A stretch of DNA of 64,000 nt from Methylomonas sp. (lineage in GTDB: Bacteria; Pseudomonadota; Gammaproteobacteria; Methylococcales; Methylomonadaceae): assembly GCA_026988155.1 (NCBI GenBank), contig JALSLW010000074.1, forward strand, positions 31,041 through 95,040. The letters are read 5' to 3'. A model generated the notes under the pieces. That model had not been told where the DNA came from. It saw only the letters and a list, made by a program, of their open reading frames with translations, and did no database searches. Shown here one piece after another: positions 38,251-48,861 of this stretch. Every line of letters starts with the position of its first letter. Position 1 is the first letter of the stretch. The translations under genes were made by a program, and so were the position numbers.

Positions 38251-39123
38251 TTAAACCAGCATTTCTAGCAATTGCGATTTATTCAGACCCTTGGTCAAAT
38301 AAACGCGCCACTTTTTAACTAATACCTTATATGCCTGCTCTGCAAACTCCTTGGAGTCAAACTGAGCAAACACACAAGCCCCTGTTCCAGTCAATCTAGC
38401 CTCAGAAAAAGCACCCAGATCAACCAGAGCACTTTCTACTGGCTGGTACAACTTACAAACCACATCAAGACAATCGTTTTGATGCTGGCCCGCAATAAAG
38501 TCGGCTATTGTGATTGATTTACTATCTCTTGTCAAATCTTTAACGGAAAAAATTTCTTTTGTATCTACATGACAGTTTGGTTTAATTATCACAATCCATT
38601 TTTCTTCAGGTTCTATTTTCTCCAGCTTCTCTCCAATGCCCTCAGCCCAGGAGGCATGCCCATAAACAAACACTGGCACATCAGCACCTAATTGCAAACC
38701 CAATTGCATCAGCCTTGCTTCTGGCAAATTCAATTCCCATAAATGGTTTAACACTACCAACGTTGTTGCCGCATCTGAACTTCCACCACCCAAACCTCCT
38801 CCCATAGGCAGATTTTTTTCAACCTCTATCCGCACACCTTGCCTGCAACCAGTTTCCTGTCTAAGTAACTTTGCAGCCCGTATTGTTAAATCTGACTCTT
38901 CAGCAACTCCCGGTATCGGCCTGTCAAGATAAATTTGGCCATCATCAACTGCATGAAATGTCAGCCAGTCACACAGATCAGTCAATTGAAAAACTGTTTG
39001 CAACAAGTGGTAACCATCACTTCTCCGCCCCGTTATCCTCAGCATTAAATTTAATTTTGCTGGAGCAGGCCACCTTTCACCCCACCTTACCGACTGCTGT
39101 TTCATATTCTCATTTTTTAGCAA
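38251..39123 (-). CDS. ispE: 4-(cytidine 5'-diphospho)-2-C-methyl-D-erythritol kinase
   Basis: APAKLNLMLRITGRRSDGYHLLQTVFQ; KNLPMGGGLGGGSSDAATTL. Confidence 0.96.
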   Translation of the reverse strand: MLKNENMKQQSVRWGERWPAPAKLNLMLRITGRRSDGYHLLQTVFQLTDLCDWLTFHAVDDGQIYLDRPIPGVAEESDLTIRAAKLLRQETGCRQGVRIEVEKNLPMGGGLGGGSSDAATTLVVLNHLWELNLPEARLMQLGLQLGADVPVFVYGHASWAEGIGEKLEKIEPEEKWIVIIKPNCHVDTKEIFSVKDLTRDSKSITIADFIAGQHQNDCLDVVCKLYQPVESALVDLGAFSEARLTGTGACVFAQFDSKEFAEQAYKVLVKKWRVYLTKGLNKSQLLEMLV

Positions 39124-39133
39124 TTCAAAAAAA

Positions 39134-39700
39134 CTATATATCCCAATGACTAACGATTAACTTTAATTTAGCACTTCCCTGTTCAGCTTTAATTTTTCGA
39201 GGCAATTCATAATCACCATTGGCCTGCATCTGCAAATAGCTCACCCGCCAGCCATTCTGAACAAAACCCCGCCCCTCATCTTTGTATACAGCATTGGGAT
39301 CAGCGACTCCCAGCACCCAATATTTTAAAGCCGAGACAGGTACTACAATACCCAGTTCGGAAGATAAAATATCATCTACATTGCCAATATACTTTTCTTG
39401 TCTGCCATCCATGTTAATTTCCACACTCTGCCCTGCCAGCACTACCCTAACCCGCCCTAGACCAAAGGACCCGGAAAGATTTATAACATCTTCCTTAGGT
39501 TCATGCTCCCATTCAACATTTGCTGAAATAGAATGATTTTTATCTGTTAATGACATCCTGCCTGAAAAAAACCAGACTTCTTTTTCGTACAGATGCTTGC
39601 GCGCAGATAAATTGAATGAACCTTCTTTTTTATCCGGCATATTTGCACATGAAACAAGCAAAAATAAGGCCATCATGACAATGATGTATCTGCAGATCAT
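39134..39700 (-). CDS. lolB: Outer-membrane lipoprotein LolB
   Basis: Lipobox LLVSC; WFFSGRMSLTDKNHSISANVEWEH; next to ispE. Confidence 0.9.
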   Translation of the reverse strand: MICRYIIVMMALFLLVSCANMPDKKEGSFNLSARKHLYEKEVWFFSGRMSLTDKNHSISANVEWEHEPKEDVINLSGSFGLGRVRVVLAGQSVEINMDGRQEKYIGNVDDILSSELGIVVPVSALKYWVLGVADPNAVYKDEGRGFVQNGWRVSYLQMQANGDYELPRKIKAEQGSAKLKLIVSHWDI

Positions 39701-41436
39701 TTATCGTCAATACCTGAAATACGCTTTTTTAATTTCAAAAGATACTCATCTTCAGGCGCATTTATCAGTGCTTTGTTAAATACATCTCTTGCTTCGGCCT
39801 TCCTACCCATAACCCAAAGAATCTCTGCCAGATGCGCCGCAATTTCATTCTCTGGCAGTTTCTCATAAGCAGTCCGCAACATTCCCAGCGACTCCGCCAT
39901 TCGCCCCTGCTTAAACAGGAGCCACCCCATACTGTCCATAATCACAGCTTCTTCAGGATTTAACTTCAGAGCCTTCTGCAGATATTTGCCAGCCTCATCA
40001 TACCGATTAGTCCTATCAGCCAGGGTATAGCCCAAAGCATTTAGAACAGCTGCATCATCAGGTTTTTTCGACAGAATTTTCTTTAAATCATGCTCCAGAA
40101 CATCTAACCGATCTATTTTTTCTGCAATCAAAGCCCTTGTGTACAGTAAATCTCTATGTCCTGGATAATCAGCTAACACCTCTGTCAGCAAATCAAATGC
40201 CTTTTGGTATTGATTTTGTTCACTGTAAATTTCTGCCTTTAACAGCGCAATATTTAATTGGTGCCTGGGAAACTTAGCTGGCATTTTTGCCAGTCTTTGT
40301 TCTGCCTCCTTATATTCCTTTTGACTTAATAGTACGGAAATTGCAGCGACTGCAGAATCATATTCATAGGGTCCTTGAGTTACTTTGTCAAACCAAGTCA
40401 AGGCCTTCTCATACTGTTTATTTTTGAACGCAATCCGACCAATATAAAAACTGGCCTGAGCATCCCACCCGGGTCTGTTAACTAATTTTTTAAGATAATC
40501 CAGCGCATCATCTTCCTTTTTTTGCTGTAAATAAATAATGGCGATGGCAAATTGACTTTCGCCATCCTCCGGCGCCGTCTCCAATACTTTTTGATACGCC
40601 TCTATTGCCTCGTCTAAAGCATCAGCTTTCATTAGGACCTTGCCTAACATTTTCCTTATTTTGATATTTTGCGGATTTTTCTCCAGAACCCGCTCCAGGT
40701 CTAACCTTGCCTTATCAAGCTTTCCAGTTTGAGCAAACACCTGCGCACGCAAAATGAGCGCCTTGTCCCAATCGGGTTGCAATGCCAGTGTTTCATTTAC
40801 CTTCTCCTTAACCGTTTCAGGCCTATTTAGCTGTCCTGCCAGCAATGCCTGCACAAAAAATACCGATGCCTGTTTCGGGTGCTGATGCCCAATATCCTCC
40901 AGTACATTGAAAATAAAATCAGCCTTGCCTTCTTTTCCTAGCAATCGCGTCAATTCAAGCAGTGTTGCCTCAAACCCCGCCGGGTCGTCTGCCAATATTT
41001 TATTTAAATGCTCTACAGCCAGTTTTTTATTATTGCCTTTCAATGCCGATAGCGCAGCAATTTTTCTTGCCGTTAAATTTTCTCCATCCTGCTTAAGCCA
41101 AAGAGAAACGGCTTCGTCTGTTTTTTTTGTATCTTTCAAAAAAAGACCGATTTTCGCAGCTCTTTCCGCCACTCTTACATCATCAACCCGCTTAGCTGCC
41201 TGCAAATAGCCGTCCAGAGCAACGCCATACTGATTCCTTTGCCCTGCAATTTCTGCCGTCATCAACAGATACAGCACCTCGGGGGAGATTTCGGTTATCT
41301 TATCTGCCTTAACACTTTTCCTCGACTCTTTTACATCATTAGCTACGCCCAAACCATTATCTTTTATATCAGAAACGCCCGCACACCCTGCCAAAACTAT
41401 AAATACCAGACCAGCTACTATCTTAATAATCAACAC
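39697..41436 (-). CDS. TPR-repeat lipoprotein
   Basis: Lipobox VLAGC plus many TPR units (e.g. DALDEAIEAYQKVLETAPEDGESQFAIAIIYLQQ); 4-bp overlap with lolB. Confidence 0.88.
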   Translation of the reverse strand: MLIIKIVAGLVFIVLAGCAGVSDIKDNGLGVANDVKESRKSVKADKITEISPEVLYLLMTAEIAGQRNQYGVALDGYLQAAKRVDDVRVAERAAKIGLFLKDTKKTDEAVSLWLKQDGENLTARKIAALSALKGNNKKLAVEHLNKILADDPAGFEATLLELTRLLGKEGKADFIFNVLEDIGHQHPKQASVFFVQALLAGQLNRPETVKEKVNETLALQPDWDKALILRAQVFAQTGKLDKARLDLERVLEKNPQNIKIRKMLGKVLMKADALDEAIEAYQKVLETAPEDGESQFAIAIIYLQQKKEDDALDYLKKLVNRPGWDAQASFYIGRIAFKNKQYEKALTWFDKVTQGPYEYDSAVAAISVLLSQKEYKEAEQRLAKMPAKFPRHQLNIALLKAEIYSEQNQYQKAFDLLTEVLADYPGHRDLLYTRALIAEKIDRLDVLEHDLKKILSKKPDDAAVLNALGYTLADRTNRYDEAGKYLQKALKLNPEEAVIMDSMGWLLFKQGRMAESLGMLRTAYEKLPENEIAAHLAEILWVMGRKAEARDVFNKALINAPEDEYLLKLKKRISGIDDK

Positions 41437-41581
41437 TGATTTTCCCTATTTAACTCGATTAAACATCCCTATAGAGTAGCAGAAAATCATTTAAATTCAG
41501 ACTAGGAATTTATTCTATTTGGATAAAATCACTATTTTACTTAGAATATGTGCTTTCCATTATGCTTTCCAGCCCTATTAA

Positions 41582-42832
41582 ATGACTCTTCTTGCCGTCG
41601 GGATAAATTACAATACAGCGCCAGTTGCTATCCGTGAGCGCCTGTCCTTCCCGGCGGAATCACTTGAACTGTCACTGAAAACACTGTGGAACAGCCATAA
41701 AATTAATGGCGCAGCCATTTTATCCACCTGCAATCGAACTGAATTTTATTATCAGACCGATGACTGCTGCCCAGACATATTAATAGACTGGATAGCCGAA
41801 ACCAAAGCAATCAGCCCCAGAGAGTTTACCCCTTATCTCTATAGCCATACAGACAGCCAATCAATAAGGCACATGTTTCGTGTTGCCTGCGGCTTAGATT
41901 CCATGGTTTTAGGTGAGCCGCAGATTCTGGGGCAAATGAAAACTGCGTACCAGGCCGCCTATGAAGCGGGTACCTTAGGCAAACACCTGGGCAAGCTTTT
42001 TCACCATACTTTTTCTGCAGCAAAAAAAGTCCGTACGGATACAGCTATTGGTTCCAGCCCGGTGTCAGTCGCTTTTGCCGCTGTACAGCTGGCACAGCAA
42101 ATTTTCAATTCACTTAGCGAACAGACTGCATTATTAATTGGTGCAGGCGAAACTATCGAATTGACTGCACGTCATTTATATCAGAATAATATTGGACGCA
42201 TTATCATTGCTAACAGAACTTATGATAAAGCACACGCTCTAGCCTCTCAGTTTAACGGCTATGCCATTGACTTATCTGAACTTACAACTCACTTGGCAGA
42301 AGCTGACATTGTCATTTCATCGACGGCCAGCCAACTGCCCATTCTAGGCAAAGGCCGTGTTGAAAGTGCTATAAAAAAACGCAAACATAAGCCTATGTTT
42401 ATGGTGGATCTTGCTGTACCGCGCGACATTGAATCCGAAGTAGCCCAGCTTCAAGATGTCTATTTATATACTGTCGATGACCTGCAAAACACCATCGATC
42501 AAAATATGGATTCCAGACGCAAAGCGGCTGAACAGGCGGAAGAAATCATTGATACCCAGGTTGAACACTTTTTATCCTGGATGCGTTCTCAAGGTGCTCA
42601 ATCGGTCATTAAAGACTATCGGCTGCAAGCTCATATTACACGCGACCAATCACTTGAAAAAGCATTATCCCAGCTCAATAACGGACGTGATGCAGAAGAA
42701 GTTTTAAACCTTTTGGCACACACATTAACCAACAAACTGATCCACACTCCCAGCGCCCAAATAAGAGATGCAGGGGAAAATGAAAGACATGATTTAATCG
42801 CGGCAGCCAGAGAAATCTTTAAATTGCCCTAA
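41582..42832 (+). CDS. hemA: Glutamyl-tRNA reductase
   Basis: [32 protein letters not shown]. Confidence 0.97.
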   Translation: MTLLAVGINYNTAPVAIRERLSFPAESLELSLKTLWNSHKINGAAILSTCNRTEFYYQTDDCCPDILIDWIAETKAISPREFTPYLYSHTDSQSIRHMFRVACGLDSMVLGEPQILGQMKTAYQAAYEAGTLGKHLGKLFHHTFSAAKKVRTDTAIGSSPVSVAFAAVQLAQQIFNSLSEQTALLIGAGETIELTARHLYQNNIGRIIIANRTYDKAHALASQFNGYAIDLSELTTHLAEADIVISSTASQLPILGKGRVESAIKKRKHKPMFMVDLAVPRDIESEVAQLQDVYLYTVDDLQNTIDQNMDSRRKAAEQAEEIIDTQVEHFLSWMRSQGAQSVIKDYRLQAHITRDQSLEKALSQLNNGRDAEEVLNLLAHTLTNKLIHTPSAQIRDAGENERHDLIAAAREIFKLP

Positions 42833-42846
42833 CTTGCTCCCCCATA

Positions 42847-43932
42847 ATGAAAGCATCAATCAAAACAAAACTTGAAAACCTCAGCGAACGCTTCGAGGAA
42901 ATTGCAGCCCTGCTATCGCAGCCGGAAGTACAAAGCGACCAAAACAAATATCGCTCGCTGAGTCAGGAATATGCTCAAATAGATCCTATTGTTTCCTGCT
43001 ATGAAAAATATCAGGAAAATGAAAAGAACCTTGAAGAAGCCATTGAAATGGCAAAAGATTCAGACCCCGAATTGAGAGAAATGGGGAAAGATGAGTTGCA
43101 GAATGCTGAACAGCTAAAACAGAATTTACAGCATCAGCTGCAAGTTTTATTGCTTCCAAAAGACCCTAACGACAACAGAAACATTTTTTTAGAGATCAGA
43201 GCTGGCACAGGAGGAGATGAAGCCTCCATTTTTTCTGGCGACCTGGCAAAAATGTATCAGCGCTTTGCAGAAAAACAGCGCTGGCAAACTGAAATAGTTT
43301 CTGAAAATAGGGGGGAGCACGGCGGCTATAAAGAAATTATCCTGCGCATTGCGGGGCAGGATGTCTACTCTCAACTCAAATTTGAATCTGGGGTACACCG
43401 TGTACAGCGTGTACCGGAAACTGAATCTCAAGGCAGAGTCCACACTTCAGCCTGCACAGTTGCTATCATGCCAGAAGTTGAAAGTGTCGACGAATATGAG
43501 ATTAAATCTTCCGATTTGCGTGTTGATACCTTTAGAGCCTCTGGGTCCGGCGGTCAGCACGTCAATAAAACAGACTCAGCCATTCGATTAACTCATATTC
43601 CAACTGGCGTGGTTGTAGAATGTCAGGATCAGCGCTCTCAGCACAAAAACAGAGCACAAGCCATGGCGCTGCTGCAGTCTCGCTTATTGACAGCAGAACA
43701 GGACAAGCAGCATGCCGCCCAGTCGGAAGAAAGAAAATTGCAAGTTGGCTCAGGCGACCGTTCAGAACGAATCAGAACCTACAATTATCCGCAGGGACGC
43801 ATGACTGATCATCGCATCAATTTAACCCTTTATAAACTGGATGAAATTATGCAGGGAGGCTTAGAACATGTCATTGGCCCGCTGATCAATGAACATCAGG
43901 CCGACCTGCTGACACAATTAGGTAATGACTGA
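42847..43932 (+). CDS. prfA: Peptide chain release factor 1
   Basis: [35 protein letters not shown]. Confidence 0.98.
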   Translation: MKASIKTKLENLSERFEEIAALLSQPEVQSDQNKYRSLSQEYAQIDPIVSCYEKYQENEKNLEEAIEMAKDSDPELREMGKDELQNAEQLKQNLQHQLQVLLLPKDPNDNRNIFLEIRAGTGGDEASIFSGDLAKMYQRFAEKQRWQTEIVSENRGEHGGYKEIILRIAGQDVYSQLKFESGVHRVQRVPETESQGRVHTSACTVAIMPEVESVDEYEIKSSDLRVDTFRASGSGGQHVNKTDSAIRLTHIPTGVVVECQDQRSQHKNRAQAMALLQSRLLTAEQDKQHAAQSEERKLQVGSGDRSERIRTYNYPQGRMTDHRINLTLYKLDEIMQGGLEHVIGPLINEHQADLLTQLGND

Positions 43933-44770
43933 TATCCAATCCACCCTTGCTAAAGCATCTGCCAAGCTTGCCGAAACCTCTGACTCAGCATTGCTTGACG
44001 CAGAAATACTGCTCTGCCATGTGCTTGATAAAACGCGCTCTCACCTACGGGCATGGCCTGAAAAAAAGTTATCGACTTCGCATAGCCAGCAGTTTTTAAA
44101 ACTGTCCAAACAGCGCCAGCAAGGCGTACCAATTGCCTATTTAACTGGCCACAAAGAATTTTGGTCTCTGGACTTTAAAGTAGACCCCGCAGTATTAATT
44201 CCCAGACCAGATACAGAATTATTAATTGAGCTAAGCTTAGAACTGCTTGTCAGTAAAGCCAGTCCTCAAATCATCGATTTAGGCACTGGATCCGGCATTA
44301 TTGCCATTGCCTTGGCAACCGAACGACCCGATATTAAGGCTATCGCAGCTGATTTTAGTGAGCAGGCATTGAATATAGCTAGACAAAATTCAGCAATGCA
44401 CCAGGTAAAAAACATTCAGTTTATTCATTCCAACTGGTTTGCCAATGTTCCACCCCACAAATTTGATCTTGTCATCAGCAACCCTCCCTATATTGATGGC
44501 AATGACCCCCACCTATCCCAGGGTGATGTTCGCTTTGAACCTGACAGCGCATTAATTGCCAAGGACCAGGGGCTTAAAGATATTAAAATTATTACAGGCA
44601 ATGCCCGTCAATATTTAAAACAGCATGGCACACTGCTGATAGAACATGGCTGCGATCAGCAGTCGGCTGTTCAGGCTATTTTTGATTCATACCAATATAC
44701 CAGCATCAAAACGCATACAGACCTTTCTGGCAACCCCAGAGTTACAACAGCACAATGGAGCGCCTCATGA
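43925..44770 (+). CDS. prmC: Release factor glutamine methyltransferase PrmC
   Basis: [24 protein letters not shown]. Confidence 0.97.
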   Translation: MTDIQSTLAKASAKLAETSDSALLDAEILLCHVLDKTRSHLRAWPEKKLSTSHSQQFLKLSKQRQQGVPIAYLTGHKEFWSLDFKVDPAVLIPRPDTELLIELSLELLVSKASPQIIDLGTGSGIIAIALATERPDIKAIAADFSEQALNIARQNSAMHQVKNIQFIHSNWFANVPPHKFDLVISNPPYIDGNDPHLSQGDVRFEPDSALIAKDQGLKDIKIITGNARQYLKQHGTLLIEHGCDQQSAVQAIFDSYQYTSIKTHTDLSGNPRVTTAQWSAS

Positions 44771-45186
44771 GCACAAAAGAAGTTCGGTTATCCCGAAAAA
44801 TCACCAACCAATTATTGCACACTGCACAAATGACTCCCGAGCGGGAGGTATGCGGTTTAATTGGCTCTACAGAAGGCATTGCCCGCACTTGCTATCCCAT
44901 CAACAATACAGCCGAGCATCCTGAAACTCGCTTTAAGCTTGATGAAAAACAGCAAATCAGCACACTTTCAGCAATGCGCGATAAAAATGAAAACCTTTTT
45001 GCCATTTATCACTCACACCCTACAGCACCAGCTGTTCCTTCAGAAACTGACATTAAATTGGCCAGCTACCCTGATGCCATCCATCTGATTATTTCACTTA
45101 ATACCAAAGGCGTTCTTGAAATCAGAGCCTTTAACATTATTGATCACTCTGTTGAAGAACTGCCTATTAGCATGACATCAATCTAG
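44767..45186 (+). CDS. JAMM/MPN (M67-family) metallopeptidase-like protein
   Basis: EVCGLIGS ... FAIYHSHPTAPAVPSETDI matches the JAMM motif HxHP...SxxD; ATGA overlap with prmC. Confidence 0.85.
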   Translation: MSTKEVRLSRKITNQLLHTAQMTPEREVCGLIGSTEGIARTCYPINNTAEHPETRFKLDEKQQISTLSAMRDKNENLFAIYHSHPTAPAVPSETDIKLASYPDAIHLIISLNTKGVLEIRAFNIIDHSVEELPISMTSI

Positions 45187-45188
45187 CC

Positions 45189-45974
45189 GTGTTTAAAGCT
45201 CTCAGAGTTATCATCTTATTGCTGATTTTTGTAGGCCTGGCTTTTTATGTAAAAACACAGAAACTTAAATCGCGATCCTGGGTACAGCCTCTGGAAATTG
45301 TAATTTATCCTATGAATAGCCGGCATAACCAAAATGTTGAAGCTTATATTTCCCAATTGGACAGCGCCGCATTTGAAGAAATTGACCTTTTTTTTAAAGA
45401 TGAAGCAGAGCATTACAATTTAACCATTGAACACCCAATCTCAACCCGCCTTGGCAGCATTATCCACAATTACCCGCCTCCACCCCCCATCTCAAAGACA
45501 AGCCTTATCGAAACTGTCTTATGGAGCATAAAATTTCGCTACTGGGCCTATAAAAACACCCCTGATGATAAATCGAACCTACACCGTGTTAGAATTTTTG
45601 TGCATTACCATGAAGCACTAGAAAATACACGGCTTCAGCATTCTTTAGGACTAGACAATGGTTTGCTATCTATCATCCATGCTTTTGCCTCAGCAGATCA
45701 GGAGCAACAAAATAACATTGTTATTGCTCACGAATTTTTGCATACCGTTGGAGCAACAGATAAATACAATGCCAATAACCAGCCCATTTTTCCCGATGGA
45801 TATGCTGAACCCGATAAACAGCCATTGTTTCCCCAGCTTAAGGCAGAAATCATGTCAGCGAAGATCCCTACCTCCTACACCCAGTCAAAAATGGCTGACA
45901 GCCTAAAGCATTGTATTATTGGCAGCAAAACAGCAACAGAAATCAATTGGCTTAGCCCAGCCAGTCACCTATAG
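45189..45974 (+). CDS. Membrane-anchored protein with HExxH zinc-metalloprotease-like motif, otherwise uncharacterised
   Basis: N-terminal TM helix (VIILLLIFVGLAFYV) and IVIAHEFLHTVGATDKYN. Confidence 0.6.
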   Translation: MFKALRVIILLLIFVGLAFYVKTQKLKSRSWVQPLEIVIYPMNSRHNQNVEAYISQLDSAAFEEIDLFFKDEAEHYNLTIEHPISTRLGSIIHNYPPPPPISKTSLIETVLWSIKFRYWAYKNTPDDKSNLHRVRIFVHYHEALENTRLQHSLGLDNGLLSIIHAFASADQEQQNNIVIAHEFLHTVGATDKYNANNQPIFPDGYAEPDKQPLFPQLKAEIMSAKIPTSYTQSKMADSLKHCIIGSKTATEINWLSPASHL

Positions 45975-45984
45975 AAAATAGATA

Positions 45985-46638
45985 ATGCACTCTCCCCTCC
46001 CCATTTTATATAGTTTTCGCCGTTGTCCCTATGCTATGCGGGCAAGACTGGCCATTGCAAATGCAGTACTTTCAATAGAACTGCGCGAAGTGGTATTGCG
46101 CAACAAGCCTCAGCAATTGCTGGATGTTTCCCCTAAAGGCACTGTGCCTGTTTTACTGCTTCCTGACGGCGAAATAATTGAAGAAAGTTTGGATATTATG
46201 TATTGGGCCTTATCTCAAAATGATGGAAACAGCTGGTTAAAAAATGGCTCAACTGAAGATATTCAGCAACTGATCCATTGGAATGATACAGAATTCAAAT
46301 ATTATTTAGACCGTTATAAATATGCTGACCGCTATACTGAAAATGCAGAACAGTTTTATCGGGAAAAAGCTGAAGTTTTTATCGCTGAACTGGAAAATAG
46401 ATTATCTCAGCATAGTTTTCTTTGCAATGAAAACTGCTCCCTAGCTGATATCGCCATATTCCCTTTTATTAGACAATTTTCCAATGTCAATCATGCCTGG
46501 TTTCTGACATCAAAATATCAGAAACTGAACCAATGGCTAGTCAGGCACCTTGAATCTGATTTATTTTCATCTATTATGGTGAAATATCCAGCTTGGCAAG
46601 CTAACGACAATAACGCTGCAGTGACCAATTTCAGCTGA
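45985..46638 (+). CDS. Glutathione S-transferase family protein
   Basis: LYSFRRCPYAMRARLAIANA...PKGTVPVLLLPDGEIIEESLDIMYWAL. Confidence 0.88.
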   Translation: MHSPLPILYSFRRCPYAMRARLAIANAVLSIELREVVLRNKPQQLLDVSPKGTVPVLLLPDGEIIEESLDIMYWALSQNDGNSWLKNGSTEDIQQLIHWNDTEFKYYLDRYKYADRYTENAEQFYREKAEVFIAELENRLSQHSFLCNENCSLADIAIFPFIRQFSNVNHAWFLTSKYQKLNQWLVRHLESDLFSSIMVKYPAWQANDNNAAVTNFS

Positions 46639-46655
46639 TAAATAATGGAAAAACT

Positions 46656-47351
46656 ATGCAAAATATTCTTATTATTGATGACGAGCCCTCAATTATTGAT
46701 AATATATCGTTTGCACTGGAAACCGAAGGCTTTTCTACAGCGTCCTGCACAACAGGGGGCGACGGCCTTTATGCTTTTGAAACATCAGATTTTGCATTAA
46801 TTATTTTAGATATCGGCTTGCCAGACATCAACGGCTTTGATCTGGCCAGAAAAATTCGCAGCACCTCACAAATACCTATTATTTTTTTAACCGCCCGATC
46901 CAATGAAATTGACCGAGTCGTTGGCCTAGAGCTTGGTGCTGATGATTATGTAACCAAACCCTTCAGCCCCAGAGAATTAAGTGCACGGGTAAAAGCCATT
47001 CTTCGTCGAACTAATAATACACAGATATCAGAAACGCTTCCTACACAAAAGCAAGATTCGCTATTATTTATAGTTGATGATCAAAAAAAACAGATTTCTT
47101 ATCGGAATCAAAATATTGATTTGTCCCGAACAGAATATCGGCTTTTGACTATTCTAGTGCAGTCACCTGGGCGCGTTTATACACGAAACCAGCTGATGGA
47201 TCACGCCTGGGAGCATTCAGGCATTAGCCTGGACCGCACTGTAGATACCCATATCAAAACCATCCGTCAAAAATTAAAAGCAATTTATCCAGACCATGAC
47301 CCTATCGTAACTCATCGAGGTGTAGGCTATGCGCTCAGAGACCTTTCATGA
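46656..47351 (+). CDS. creB: CreB-like OmpR/PhoB-family response regulator
   Basis: REC + winged-helix; ILDIGLPDINGFDLARK, IIFLTARSNEIDRVVGLELGADDYVTKPFSPRELSARVKAILRR resembles CreB; 4-bp overlap with the kinase gene. Confidence 0.8.
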   Translation: MQNILIIDDEPSIIDNISFALETEGFSTASCTTGGDGLYAFETSDFALIILDIGLPDINGFDLARKIRSTSQIPIIFLTARSNEIDRVVGLELGADDYVTKPFSPRELSARVKAILRRTNNTQISETLPTQKQDSLLFIVDDQKKQISYRNQNIDLSRTEYRLLTILVQSPGRVYTRNQLMDHAWEHSGISLDRTVDTHIKTIRQKLKAIYPDHDPIVTHRGVGYALRDLS

Positions 47352-48787
47352 GTATTCGCCGGCGTATTTTTTTAGGCATTATTTTACTTTTCAGCTTTGG
47401 CTTTTTCTTATTAATAGACTTTATCGCTGATGACATAGAACTGCGCTACCGTGAATCAACAGAAGAACCTCTGGTTGATACAGCCCGTGTACTGGCCTCC
47501 ATTGCCGCAACAGCTGCAACTGATAACAGTATCAATACAGCTCTTTTCCGCGATACCTTCAGCAGCGTTCAGTCACAGACATTTTCGGCTCAAATATTCG
47601 GACTGCTTAAACATAATGTAGATTTGCATGTTTATATTACAGACCGTACAGGTAAAGTTATTTTTGATTCCAGCCACGGCCTAGACGAGGGTAAAGACTA
47701 TTCGCAATGGCGAGATGTGCATTTAACCCTGCGCGGGGAATACGGTGCCCGCACCTCAGATATCGGCGGGGATGAGCAGAAAAAAATGATTTATGTCGCA
47801 GCCCCCATTCTCCGAGAAAATGATTTAATAGGTGTACTGTCTGTGGGGAAACCTACCCACAGCTCTAACCAGTTTGCCTTGGCCGCTCAAAATAAATTGA
47901 TTATCGCAGGCACTATAGCCTGCCTTGGATTTATTGGCATAGGCTTATTATTAGGCGTATGGGTCACACATCCCATTGAAAAACTGACGGACTACGTCAA
48001 AGCGGTTCGAGATGGCAAACGGGTAAAAAGACCAGTGCTGGGTTCAAATGAAATGGAAGAATTAGGCATCGCTTTTGAACAGATGCGCGATGCTCTGAAC
48101 GGAAAAAATTATGTTGAAAACTATGTCCAAACGCTGACCCATGAAATAAAAAGCCCCGTATCTGCCATTCGGGGCGCAGTAGAGTTGCTAGAAGAAGACC
48201 TTCCCCCTAAACAGAAACAGACGCTATTGCAAAATGTACACCTGGAATCTGACCGAATCAGCCAGATTGTAGATAATTTATTGCTGCTCTCCTCATTGGA
48301 ATCCCGTAAATTCATTACAGCACAAGACCCTATTGATGTTGACAACATGCTCAGCAAGATCAAAAATTCTTTAACCTCTTTGCTGCTAATCAATAATATT
48401 CAGTTGATTATTCAGGCCAGCACTCATTGCCAAATATTAGGAGATAGCAATCTAATTTACCAGGCATTGATAAATGTTATCCAAAATGCCATTGATTTTA
48501 GCCCGCCTGGGGCCTCAATATATATAAAAGTTAGCTCCAATCACTTAGGAACAGAATTTCAAATTAACGATGCCGGATCAGGCATCCCTGATTATGCTCT
48601 GGACAGAATTTTTGAACGCTTTTATTCATTAAAGCGTCCTGGGAATGGACATAAAAGCTCTGGTCTAGGCCTTAGCTTAGTTCGGGAAATCATGCTATTG
48701 CATCAAGGCACAATAACCGTAAAAAACCAGCCTAAACACGGTGCAGTTGCCAGCCTTTTTTTTCCATCATCAAAGATGACTCGGTAG
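47348..48787 (+). CDS. creC: CreC-like sensor histidine kinase
   Basis: DLHVYITDRTGKVIFDSSHGLDEGKDYSQWRDVHLTLRGEYGARTS, YVAAPILRENDLIGVLSVGKP, THEIKSPVSAIRGAVELL, SGIPDYALDRIFERFYSLKRP.GHKSSGLGLSLV all closely resemble CreC. Confidence 0.8.
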   Translation: MSIRRRIFLGIILLFSFGFFLLIDFIADDIELRYRESTEEPLVDTARVLASIAATAATDNSINTALFRDTFSSVQSQTFSAQIFGLLKHNVDLHVYITDRTGKVIFDSSHGLDEGKDYSQWRDVHLTLRGEYGARTSDIGGDEQKKMIYVAAPILRENDLIGVLSVGKPTHSSNQFALAAQNKLIIAGTIACLGFIGIGLLLGVWVTHPIEKLTDYVKAVRDGKRVKRPVLGSNEMEELGIAFEQMRDALNGKNYVENYVQTLTHEIKSPVSAIRGAVELLEEDLPPKQKQTLLQNVHLESDRISQIVDNLLLLSSLESRKFITAQDPIDVDNMLSKIKNSLTSLLLINNIQLIIQASTHCQILGDSNLIYQALINVIQNAIDFSPPGASIYIKVSSNHLGTEFQINDAGSGIPDYALDRIFERFYSLKRPGNGHKSSGLGLSLVREIMLLHQGTITVKNQPKHGAVASLFFPSSKMTR

Positions 48788-48860
48788 GAGTGGCTTTTAG
48801 CCACGACTTCTTTTGATCCTGCTTATGGTCTCGGCCGTGGCTAAAACCCCAGCCGCACGA
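48784..48860. repeat. REP-like inverted pair (GTAGGAGTGGCTTTTAGCCACGAC ... GGCCGTGGCTAAAACCCCAGCCGCACGA)
   Basis: Local palindrome GTGGCT-TTT-AGCCAC, and TTTTAGCCACG reappears inverted as CGTGGCTAAAA about 30 nt later. Confidence 0.7.
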
Positions 48861-48861
48861 T

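Noticed and set aside
39697-41436. TPR lipoprotein as a PEP-CTERM/EPS-system (PrsT-like) component
   Set aside because: Sits with lolB/ispE as a common gammaproteobacterial neighbour, far from the exosortase and without EPS genes
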